64,000 nucleotides of DNA, from contig LVLI01000517.1 in the NCBI GenBank assembly GCA_001687465.1, positions 1 to 64,000 on the forward strand, written 5' to 3'. The position numbers and the translations under genes were made by a program. The number at the start of each line of letters is the position of its first letter. Positions within the stretch are counted from its first letter, which is position 1. This stretch comes from Halocafeteria seosinensis. Taxonomy: Eukaryota; Sar; Bigyra; Bicosoecida. Under the pieces are notes generated by a model. The model had not been told where the DNA came from. It saw nothing but the letters and a program-made list of their open reading frames with translations, and made no database searches. Shown here in pieces: positions 1 to 9,286 of the stretch.

Positions 1-569
1 CTTTTTCTCCCCTGTGTTCAGATCATGAGTCTACGACCACCACCATCCGCGTGCGTCGGACAACGGACAACCCAATGCGACTTCAAATGAACCTCGTCTG
101 CGTCTCTTTGTGAAGTTCCAAGGACGAGTCACGGTGGAATCGCAAGGTCTACCTGAAGTCCCGGGTAACAAACTAGAGTACGGACCCCAGTACAGTGGTA
201 TATTGTTATGGCCTAACAGAACTAGTTTTTGGTGTATATTAGTTGCCAGCCTGCCGTTAGTACTTGGCATGTGGTGTTTGCAAGTTATTTATCACTATCG
301 TCTGGCATGCAGGTTGCACCTCTTCAGATTCCAGGGTCAGAGCGTTCAACAAGCACTCGGATTGCTCACTGCGGCACAAAACGGAAGCGAGAAGAGTTGT
401 ACTTCTCGGAGTCTCGTGATGGGAGAGCAGCCCCTATCGTACTCAGTTTATTGCGCTATTGTGTCATTACGAGTAGTTGCAAATGTTTGCCAAATAGTGA
501 ATCGGGCAGATCTGAGAATCTCACCACCAAGTTTTCCAAGGACTTCCTGGCAAAAAAAATAAAAGAGTA
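1..569 (+). other. Left edge: no firm gene; possible N-terminal fragment of the GLUG family
   Basis: An open frame runs about 110-562 on the plus strand. It encodes a hydrophobic stretch at about 220-290 and, near 500-530, the residues VNRADLRIS. Locus 7 has a similar order: a hydrophobic stretch around 49440-49500, then VNRPDLRVS near 49645. This could be a decayed N-terminal piece of that family, but the match is short and spacing differs. It abuts the 3' end of the LRR gene. Weak call. Confidence 0.22.
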
Positions 570-2573
570 CTACGCTATTTGAAGCAGCGTTGATAAAGAT
601 CTCGAAATTCGAGTACTTTCTTTCGTAACACTTTCTCGTCCAAATAGATGGCATTTTCGCAAATTCGCTAGGTGAGACAAACCATATTCACTAAGTGTCC
701 CGGTAAGTTGATCGCATTCGGAAATAAACAATGATTCCAATGTGGATAGATGCACGAACATTCTGTCTGTAATACTGGTTTGGGGACATCCAACAATGTC
801 CAGCTCCTTAAGATTCGTCAAATGAGTGAACGCCGCATCTGACAATTGAGTCTGTGTACAATGGTTGATTGTCAATGACGATAGCTGCAGTAAGTGCTGA
901 AACGCTCTATCTGTAATTGTCGATTGACTGCAATGCCGATTCTCTAACCATCGTAGATTCGACAGGAATCTAAATGCTCCTTCAGTAAGCGTACTTCGAT
1001 TGCACATTTCCAGTTGCAAGAGGGTTAATTGGGACAGATGACGAAACGCTAAGTCACCTAGTGCCTCGTGACTACAATTCGACAGGGATAACCTTCTCAA
1101 ACTGGAGAGATGTTGAAACGCGTCATTTGTCAGCGTTTCCTGAAGGCAATCTACAATGGTAAGATCTTCTAAACCCGCTAAGTTCTGAATTCCTGCATCA
1201 GTGATGAAGTCACCATCCAATTCCCACAGGACAAGCGACGATAAACCCTGAAACCGTTGGAAGACTTCGTCACTACGGGCCAAGTTACTACATCTCGACA
1301 GGTCGAGATATTTCCACGTCGACGCGTGCCTGAACGCTGTCTCGGAAAGCAAAGACAGGTCGCAGTCGGTCAATACCAGGCTTGTCAAAGCAGAGAGAAA
1401 GATCATAGCTCGATTGGTAATTTTAGGATTCTGATAGATTCCGCATACGTGTAATTCTTCTAAGGCCGACAAATGCTGAAAGGTGTCACCTTTGGAAAAA
1501 CTCGAATAGTCGATGTTTAAGCTCCTCAATGACTTCAAGTATTCCAGCGTGCTACAAGGCACTCTCAAATGACGAGTGCCCCGTATGCTTAGAAATCGTA
1601 ATTCCTTTAAGTTTGAAAAGATTGCATTCGTGATTGCGGCCTCTTCACAAGAGCATAAGCCAAGAGAAGTTAACTTTCCTAGATGCTGAAAGGCAGCGTT
1701 TGTAATTTTGTCGTGATGACAGTCCATCAGATACAATTCCCCCAGGCCAGATAAGCCTTCAAAGGCTCGATCGGTTACGCCGTCTGTCACCCCACTCAAA
1801 TGAAGGAATGACAAATTCGACAAGTACTGGAATGCTGCATCCGTTATTGCCATCCCTCTGAAAAGGTCTATTTTGAACTCCCGCAGCCGGTGTAAATGTT
1901 GGAATGCAGAATCTGTTATACTATCGAGACCACCACCTGAGAGTTCTAAGGAACTCAATCTTGAGAACTGCTGAAATTCCAAATCTGCCAGTTGCCTTGG
2001 TGAAACAAGTCTCAGTTTGTCTACTTGCTTCAGAGACTTGAATGCCAGATTGATCCGCAATGGTTCATAGTCGTGTAGGGTCAGCGCCGATGCATGCGGC
2101 ATGCTTTCGTAAAGACTTTGGAAGTCCATGTCCGTGAGAGAGGAGCCACGATCTCTACTCGAATAATAGCCGTCATCCCTGGGTTCTCGTGGCTGTCTGG
2201 CTATAATCCGCCCGGCAAAGTGAGGGTATTTTCCGATAAGCCTCTCGATCGGAGCCTCCAAGCAGGTGATTTCGAGTTTACAGTTTGGCCACGCTAACAA
2301 CGCAATTCTATTTCGCTGAGGGTCTCCTTTCGCTACTTGCTCCCAGTAATGCACGATATCGTTGAGCTCCACTGTGGAGTTCTCGTCCTCGGCTAGATGC
2401 GCATATTCGGTTTGCCGGTGCATGTACCATTGCAAATACACTTCCAACAGATCCAGTTTCGTCATCCAAGGATCCATATGAGGGTTGTTCCTACCGCAAA
2501 ATTTGGCGGCGCAAATACTAGACTTCCAACACCACTTTGACATGGTCGAAGGTCTAAACAAATACGACCACAT
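570..2573 (-). CDS. Leucine-rich repeat protein, 667 aa
   Basis: Uninterrupted 667-residue protein. From about residue 150 to the end it is built from some 17 leucine-rich repeats of about 24 residues, with a consensus close to ITDxAFxHLxxLxxLxLxxC, the cysteine-bearing class common in protist LRR proteins. The first 150 residues contain two Cys/Trp-rich short stretches and no domain I recognise; I see no clear F-box, kinase, signal peptide or membrane helix, so a cytosolic protein-binding role is inferred. The ATG at 2571-2573 is the first in frame; another Met lies ten codons in. Stop is TAG. The repeats are evenly kept, with no frameshifts, so the gene looks functional. Partner and pathway cannot be read from the sequence. 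Confidence 0.8.
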   Translation of the reverse strand: MWSYLFRPSTMSKWCWKSSICAAKFCGRNNPHMDPWMTKLDLLEVYLQWYMHRQTEYAHLAEDENSTVELNDIVHYWEQVAKGDPQRNRIALLAWPNCKLEITCLEAPIERLIGKYPHFAGRIIARQPREPRDDGYYSSRDRGSSLTDMDFQSLYESMPHASALTLHDYEPLRINLAFKSLKQVDKLRLVSPRQLADLEFQQFSRLSSLELSGGGLDSITDSAFQHLHRLREFKIDLFRGMAITDAAFQYLSNLSFLHLSGVTDGVTDRAFEGLSGLGELYLMDCHHDKITNAAFQHLGKLTSLGLCSCEEAAITNAIFSNLKELRFLSIRGTRHLRVPCSTLEYLKSLRSLNIDYSSFSKGDTFQHLSALEELHVCGIYQNPKITNRAMIFLSALTSLVLTDCDLSLLSETAFRHASTWKYLDLSRCSNLARSDEVFQRFQGLSSLVLWELDGDFITDAGIQNLAGLEDLTIVDCLQETLTNDAFQHLSSLRRLSLSNCSHEALGDLAFRHLSQLTLLQLEMCNRSTLTEGAFRFLSNLRWLENRHCSQSTITDRAFQHLLQLSSLTINHCTQTQLSDAAFTHLTNLKELDIVGCPQTSITDRMFVHLSTLESLFISECDQLTGTLSEYGLSHLANLRKCHLFGRESVTKESTRISRSLSTLLQIA

Positions 2574-3486
2574 GAACCACTCTTGACTCTTTTGGATTGT
2601 GAAGTCTTGTACATAGTTTCAAAGGCAGTCTTTTTCCTTAAAAATCAGTCGTTCCAACAAGTGGACAAACATCTGGTGCTCAGACAGCCGTTTGGTGTGG
2701 ATCCTGCGGGAACATTTCGAATGGCTGAAGGTAGTTCGTCTAACGCAGCATCTTGAAAGGCCATTCTGGTGTTTCGAATCGCATGCTTGCACAATCTACT
2801 GAAGAAATGTATACACCCTCTTGCATCAGCCTTGCCATCGAAGCGACTTGTCCTGTTTCTCCTGTATCAATGAGAATACCTTCTCTGATAGTCACCTGAG
2901 AAATTGCCTTGAAGTGAGCCGCTTAACAAGCCGGGGGACTCTCCCGATATCATCAAACGCCAGTTCTTGCACCTCAGCGACCGAAGAGCGTAACCACAGC
3001 ATATGAGACTCGTGTGGCTTGGCAGTGCCACTTGGCACGTCGTTGACATCATTGTGAGAGATGGCATTGACGTATCACCGTATACTTGTTGAGGTGCTTC
3101 GCCTACAGCGCCATAGCCGATAGCTTGAATATTCCTATCCAGGAGACTCGCATATGTCCGGATCACGCACATTCGCGTCGTCAAGATCTCGTTCTCAATC
3201 GTCTTGAACGTATTCCAAGTTATTTACTTTTTCTATGGCTGCGAAGTATTTCTACCATTCAAACAGCTGGTTGAGGGTCAAATCTGTCAAGAGTTCTGTT
3301 TCCCTCTCTAATACAGTTAGGCACAGTCTTCAAGGAAGGCATTTGACATGCATCGTATCCCAATTTGTATTTGTCCCAACCTGGCTGCATCTACCTGTAT
3401 CCTCGCTCTTTGACGACTCTAACAACCTTTGTCTCCTTCAGCAGAAGACAATCTTTATTCACAAACATATGAATTCAATTTTGTTG
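2574..3486. other. Intergenic, no supported gene
   Basis: About 0.9 kb between the LRR gene (5' end) and the Rab28-like gene (3' end). Only short frames on both strands, none resembling a known family and none with convincing splice pairs. Confidence 0.5.
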
Positions 3487-4317
3487 CTATAACAAGGCGC
3501 ATTTCTTGCGCTTTTGCCTCTCTTCCTCCAGTCGCATGTCCTCTGCTTCGATCTCGTCCGCAATGACTGTTCTACCTTCTGCTTTCTCATCCCCTAATTT
3601 CACAGACGAACGCACGACACTCGCAAATGCATCAAGTTCCCCCGGAGTCAGTGATATGCCTGCTGCTTCGCCTACGATTTCCGCGAAAAACTTGACTACG
3701 TTGTCCCCGTTCTTGGCTGAGACGCGATCACCTCCATCCAATTCGTTCTCCTGAACAAACTTGCTGTGAGCTTGCTCTGAGACTTGGATGTTGCTGATGA
3801 GATCGAGCTTATTCCCTAAAAGGTAGAATAACCTCCGATTGTTTTTTCTACCCTGAGTATCGTCAACATCTTGAAAATCCTCCTGGATTCTGTCAGCTTC
3901 CTTGATGGCTTCGCGTACACGTCGAATCCAGTCCTCTACGTCTTGCAATGACGCGCGATCCGTGACGTCGTAGCAGAACACTACCACATGAGTGCCCGAC
4001 AAGTAGTTCGGCAGCATCTTACTTCGTAACGACTGGCCCCCAATATCGGTGAATTCCACTAGAACCGAAGTTCCGCGTAACGTGAATGAGGTCGAAGCCC
4101 AGTCCGATCCTAGTGTTTGCTTGTACTGCTTCGGGAAACCTGCAATCCCGTCCCCCGAATATGTCCGATCCCCCGAAGATAATTTAGCAGCATTTTTCTC
4201 CGTAATTGTCTTGATAACACCACAAACAGATGACTTCCCGACCGATCCATTTCCGACTAAAGCCACGCGGATGACGTTTTGGTTCCGTTTACCTTGTTCA
4301 CTGCTTCTCGCTGACAT
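3487..4317 (-). CDS. RAB28: Rab28-like small GTPase
   Basis: 276-residue Ras-superfamily GTPase. The P-loop is VGNGSVGKSS (residues 21-30), switch II is DIGGQ (91-95) instead of the usual D-[TA]-[AG]-GQ, G4 is NKLD (169-172) and G5 is SAK (200-202). DIGGQ, the FPKQYKQT segment before switch II and the C-terminal CaaX box CALL are features of Rab28, which is known in other organisms as a BBSome/IFT-associated ciliary GTPase; CALL predicts geranylgeranylation. It is longer than typical Rab28 (about 220): extra residues sit at 35-60 (switch I region) and 140-162, the latter Asp/Gln-rich. Single exon. It shares a 331-bp divergent promoter region with the insertase gene. Rab28 assignment is by motif reading, not by search. 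Confidence 0.72.
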   Translation of the reverse strand: MSARSSEQGKRNQNVIRVALVGNGSVGKSSVCGVIKTITEKNAAKLSSGDRTYSGDGIAGFPKQYKQTLGSDWASTSFTLRGTSVLVEFTDIGGQSLRSKMLPNYLSGTHVVVFCYDVTDRASLQDVEDWIRRVREAIKEADRIQEDFQDVDDTQGRKNNRRLFYLLGNKLDLISNIQVSEQAHSKFVQENELDGGDRVSAKNGDNVVKFFAEIVGEAAGISLTPGELDAFASVVRSSVKLGDEKAEGRTVIADEIEAEDMRLEEERQKRKKCALL

Positions 4318-4648
4318 TTTTGATATGCTACATGCCTACGTTTCTCCTTCAAATACGGGGTAAAACGTGCTCAAATGACGCATTAACCTTGCCAATTCCT
4401 CTTTTCTGGGCCCCGATTCTTCTCGGCTTCAGGCCGCTTCCCCAGAAGCGTGCAATCTTTTGTTTGACTATACATCAGGCGTCAATCTTTTGTTTCACTC
4501 AATAAATGCTTATTTTCTCGCGCTTTAAGGTGCTATTTTGGTACGATTTAATGATATAGTGTCCATTCTATATGATAGATTAGAATACATAGTAGTAGAA
4601 TATGGTAGTGGAATTGAGGAAAAAGGCATAGAAGGGTTAGAAATAGCC
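4318..4648. promoter_or_regulatory. Divergent promoter region with a 17-bp direct repeat pair
   Basis: The 331 bp between the start codons of the Rab28-like gene (minus) and the insertase gene (plus). It contains two direct repeats, 4453-4469 and 4483-4499, each caatcttttgttt(g/c)act, 30 bp apart and differing at one base. The position suggests a shared bidirectional promoter element; function is inferred. Confidence 0.4.
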
Positions 4649-7600
4649 ATGAGACGCTTCTTGCAGACCACCTCCACGAGGAGGTCTTCTCCCTTAATGA
4701 GCTCATTACATCGACCAAACGGGACTTATGCACATTCCGTGTCGAGAAATATTAGGGTAGCTCGTGGGGCCTTGGGTATAGGTGGTCAGATTCGGACGAA
4801 ATCGACAAATGAAGGCGAAGGAAGCAGTGAATACCAGGTGGTTGAAGATGAAAATGAGTCCTTTACGCGTGCTTCTGAGGACCCTAATGGCTCCTTGTCG
4901 TCCCATAAGGGCTCCCTAGGGTCCCAGTCCGACTCAGTCGGTGGCTCAGGCATAGATGATACTGCTCTGCGGGAGATGGGGAAAACGAGGTCTCCATTCA
5001 CTAACTATGAGTTCGATATTTACAGTGATGCGCCTTATCCGATTTGGTGGTTTAATCCTGAAGGGAAGTGGTACCAGGCCATTATGAAGGGCACAAGGTT
5101 TTCTGCGGATGTACTGGAGCAGTGGCACCAATTCTCAGGGCTGCCCTGGTGGGCGACAATCGCCACGGGAGTGGTGGGAATACGATTGGCCTTGGCACCG
5201 CTGACCCTGTACTCCATTCGAAATGCAGCAAGGTACGTGGTTCATTAGTGTTTGGCCAGCTTACAAGACGGCATCGCCCTAATTCTCTGTTTGTGTGTCT
5301 TGTTGTGTGTATGCAGAGCCGGGGATGCGCGAGAGGATATACGGGATGTGGTGAATGCCTACACACACGCTAACCAAATGCTGGGATCTAATGCTTCTCC
5401 ACCAGAGAAACTCAAGCTAGCAACTACTACTTTGTCAGGTCTACGAGCATCGCTTCATAAAGCAAATTGCTATCCATGGAGGTCTATTATACTGCCATTT
5501 GCACATTGGCCCTTGATTGTTCTAGGAGTGTTCGGGGCCAGACATCTAGTGATGCTGGGGGATGAATCGTTCGAAACGGGCGGTGCATTGTGGTTCACGG
5601 ACTTGACCGTGGCTGACACCACGTATGCTTTACCGGCAGCTGCATACTTTTTAGGATATTCTTTCATGGAATACGCATACGGGATACAACGTCCGGGACA
5701 ACATCAAGGAATGTCCGGTGCCCCTGCATTAGTGGGCCGAAAATTTCTCTCCTTTATAAAGAACGCTTCACAACTATGGATCATATGCTCTATACCGTTA
5801 ACCTACCAGTTTCCTAGCGGACTCTATATTGCATGGATAACTGGCAGTCTCTATGGAATTGTATGGGTGTCACTAATTCGCAGCAAGCCCGTGTATCACA
5901 TGATCACGGGGAGAGATCCGGCCGAAATCGAACGAGATCGCCAACTATTTGACTTCGTCGTGAAGAAGAGCGAGCAGTCGGGGAATGAAGGGGAAAATGG
6001 TAATGAGGATAAAGAGTCCGGAATCTCCCCAAAAGAACAAAACAGTGGCACTCCTACTTCCAATATTGCTACTGCTGCTACAGCTGGTTGCTCGCCGTTT
6101 GGAAAGGCCAATGCGACTGCGTTGCAGCGTGTTACGGTAGACTCGTCTAGAATTTTCATCAGACAGCCAGGCTTGTACGAACTAAGGCCAGGGTTAAATC
6201 CGATGCTGCTACTACCGGAATATGGGATAAATACCAATGATGAAGGCAGCTATCCGGATTCCTACTTCGTCCCCAAGAAATCCCTCAGCGATGAGCAGCA
6301 GGAGGCGATAAGCGATGCTGTGGGACAAGTACTATCTCACAAGAGACTGAATCACATGATTTTCTCAAGAAAGAAGCGGCCTCGGAAAATGAACTACGCC
6401 ATGTCTAGCGCAGTAGCAGGTACCGGCGACTCTGAATCGTCTATCGGCTCTACTGGTGGTGAGCGGCATGATAGGGAGTCTGAGAGAGCAAGTCGAAGAG
6501 TCTGGCGTACTTCAAACTCTAGTATTCTCTCTTCACCACAAGTCTCGTTCAGACGATGGCTTGACAAGTTTCGCATTTGCTATGTCTCTAGGGATGCTGG
6601 AACCCTCAGTGACGACTCTGGTACTGGCAATGAAAAATCCAACCACGACGGACTTGCTGCGTTTTTAGGGATTGCGAAGAGGTATGCTTCAGAAAGGGCA
6701 GGAATCTGCAGTCCTGAGAAGATTGCATTGGATGCAGCTAGGCTTATTGTCGGCGAGCCAGAAACTATGCGGGTTATAGCAAAGCGGTACAGTTTTCGCG
6801 ATGCTGAAAAAACAAGTCTCCATGAGTTGGTGTCGGGGATTTTTCCTTCAATGGCAAAAAAGATTGGTAGTAACTCTGACGACGTTCCGCATGAACTTCT
6901 TGCGGGAGCATATCACTACGTAGATGTAGATAGTGCAGATATTTTCCAAATCGCTCGTTCGTTGCTGGAAAATGAGTCTGATACGAAGACAACCGCTGGT
7001 GAGTCCACAGACACGCTGGAGCAACAGCATCAAGCATGCGCGGTATCTCTGGCTCTGGGGTATATGATACGTATGCAAAGTCATCGATCACGGACGCACA
7101 AAAAGACTACTCGCTTTGACGCGGATTTTGGAGAGGATCCAATCTCTGCTTATCGTGGGTCCCGTTTCACCGCCACGCTTCGAAAGAAGCGTGAACAGTT
7201 AACCCGTTTCTTAGAGGGACGGGAACCACCGGCGAATAGGACATGGAGTAGCAGGTCGGCCGGGTCCCATTACCACAGGGAGGGAACGGAAGGTGCAATA
7301 CCAGGTGGTGAGTTCGAGCACCTAGTGGGCGTGACTCATGGTGAACATGAAGTTGAGAAGGCTAAGCAGGAAAGCATGAAGGAGAAAAAGGTGGAACAAT
7401 TACAGAATACGTTCAAGAAGATACTAGACCTGTATGCCAACGACCTGGGGGGCTCTTACAAAGCCAAGTCCTACAAGAGTGCTGAATCAGCGAAATTTTC
7501 CACAACTAGGTACATCGTCGGCGAATCTAAGAAAATCAACCTACACGAGGATCTGCGTTCAATTGCATTCGAAGAAGATGCCTTGGACACGTCGGCAGCC

Positions 7601-7984
7601 TCTTCGACCTCGATGAGCAAGCGTGACTTAATGGCACCACCGTCTCCGGAGAGGCGACCATCGTCTATTGAGGATGACATCGCGTTTCTGGCCGAGCGAG
7701 GTCAAGATCCCAAATTAACCCAAGACTTCCTGTACAACGTACTTCCTGGGTTCCGCTCTGGAGCCCGGTCACCAACCTCAGTTCCATTATCCCCCCAGAT
7801 GCAGCGGAAAGTCGAGGAGAAGGCTGGAATCGCGCGTGAACTTCCAGATAGCACATCCGAGGAGCATGTGGACTATCTGAAGCACTTGAAAACATTAATC
7901 GAAGAGGATGAGGAAGCGGATCGCCGGAATCAGCTCCAGAATTCCCAACTGGATTCCAGTTCCCCTTCCTCACGGTCCAAGTGA
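4649..7984 (+). CDS. OXA1/YidC/Alb3-family membrane insertase with long C-terminal extension (2 exons)
   Basis: Exons 4649-5232 and 5317-7984; the 84-bp intron has gtacgt donor and tgcag acceptor and joins in frame, giving 1,083 aa. The ATG at 4649 is chosen because it starts MRRFLQTTSTRR, a basic hydroxylated presequence-like N-terminus; the frame upstream has no ATG. After a Ser-rich linker the insertase core runs about residues 160-410: LPWWATIA/GIRLALAPL helix, a polar loop, then WFTDLTVADTTYALP, matching the WF.DL...D..Y.LP signature of OXA proteins, and further hydrophobic segments. The fold inserts proteins into the mitochondrial inner membrane (OXA1, COX18/OXA2 type). The last 650 or so residues are mostly polar and low-complexity; a helical stretch at about residues 640-820 might be TPR-like, as in plant OXA2, but I cannot confirm repeats. 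Stop is TGA. Confidence 0.82.
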
Positions 7985-8400
7985 AGAGGGGATACATGAA
8001 TGTATTTGAGTAGTATGGAAGAGATCTAGGATGCATACCTGGTATGCGTATACATATACATACAGCTACCACTAGAGGAATTCAGAATTCCTCTATACAT
8101 GTACGCCTCAGACTTTAATTCCTATCGACTCGCGCAGAGTAGCAACACTTTTTTGTGTATATCTTTATAAACTGTGTGTCTACTTGCTTGCGCCATTCAT
8201 TCAATAGTGTAGCTAGAGGAAAATTTCAAAACAAAGATTCCTGCCGATAATGCGTTAATTTTGCTCGATTCCTTTTGTCCATTTCTACCTGATACAGAGC
8301 TGTTTTCTTCCCAGAGTTTTCAGTATACGAAAGCAAATTGTATTGCGCATCGATTGGTGGGTAGAATGTGTCCTTGGAGTGTATGGAAAGCAGCGAAAGT
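7985..8400. other. Convergent 3' region
   Basis: 416 bp between the 3' end of the insertase gene and the 3' end of the small minus-strand gene. Apart from the palindrome at 8073-8095 I see only AT-rich 3'-UTR-like sequence. Confidence 0.45.
8073..8095. repeat. Perfect 11+1+11 palindrome
   Basis: tagaggaattc, one spacer base (a), then its exact reverse complement. It lies 89 bp past the insertase stop codon, so it would form a hairpin in the 3' UTR or act as a symmetric protein site. Function not known. Confidence 0.6.
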
Positions 8401-8813
8401 TTACTTTTTGTTACCCCGAGGCGCTGGGCTTCCGTATTGGATGGTTCCTCCTTCTTCTGATTCGAATTCAGCCGAGGGTCTGGGGTGAATGCCCTTGCTC
8501 TGTGCCACCTGGAATGCTTTGCTCAGACTGGAGAGACCATGTTCTGCAGGCAGCACCATCAAAATCAAGCATAAACGACACAAAATACGCCCTCCGGAAG
8601 CAAATCGATTTGAATTCTCGAGCCAGGGAACCACGCTCCCCTATAGCATCCCTTTGGGAAAAATAACAAAAAGTATTGAAGTTGGAACCTACCGGCTTCG
8701 GCAACGAATTTGAGCAATTCTTCCCCTTCTTCGCCTTTATCTTGGGCTCCTGCCCTCAAATCACGGATTTTAGCCGTGAGTGTGGAGATCAAAGTTCGCG
8801 TTTCCGAGTCCAT
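8401..8813 (-). CDS. Small two-exon gene, 87 aa, unknown function
   Basis: Exon 1 is 8693-8813 and exon 2 is 8401-8543. The 149-bp intron has a gtaggt donor and a pyrimidine-rich tgcctgcag acceptor; exon 1 ends in phase 1 and exon 2 restores the frame. The product begins MDSETRTLISTLTAKIRDLR, has an acidic GEEGEELLKFVAEA stretch, then a helical LSSLSKAFQVAQSK segment at the junction with exon 2 and a polar C-terminus ending RGNKK. The N-terminal half looks amphipathic and could form a short coiled coil. I do not recognise the family. The call rests on the in-frame splice and the protein-like composition on both sides of it. Confidence 0.45.
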
Positions 8814-9286
8814 TTTTGCTTTGCTTTAGTTTCTTTCCGTTCGTAATTTTTGTTGTCGCGTACTGTAGAATGTGTATCAACCCGCCGTTTGTAATTTGAA
8901 ATAACGAGTTTAACGTTAAGTGGAACTTAACAGTGGAATTCAAAGTTGCGGAACGAATTGGCGTAGGTGGAAAGGAAAGAGTCGAAGTAATGAGAATTCC
9001 TCTGATGCAATTACTCCACACAGATCTGGTTGTATTGTTATTCATTGGAGAAGCACTACAACTTATAACTTCATTCACGAGATAAGCCGAGATGGTGCCT
9101 CAGCTCACTTAACTTGGACTTCCTGTACCAGAAGTCCTGTAAGTACTACCAGTTAAGCCTCTTTCAGTCGTCGTAAACGGATTCATTCTTCCTCAGTGAG
9201 CACACCAAACTCGATTACACAGGTACCGTCGTAGCTTACCCATATACAGGCGAACTCGTTTGAGTACAGAGTGTAGTCACTTCTAG
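8814..9286. other. Intergenic, no supported gene
   Basis: 473 bp upstream of the small gene and downstream of locus 1. A gtaagt ... ttcctcag pair on the plus strand (about 9138-9196) resembles an intron, but the joined frames stop at once. Nothing else seen. Confidence 0.4.

Noticed and set aside
9138-9196. Intron on the plus strand in the spacer before locus 1
   Set aside because: Donor and acceptor look good, but all joined frames stop within a few codons and no coding-like sequence flanks them.
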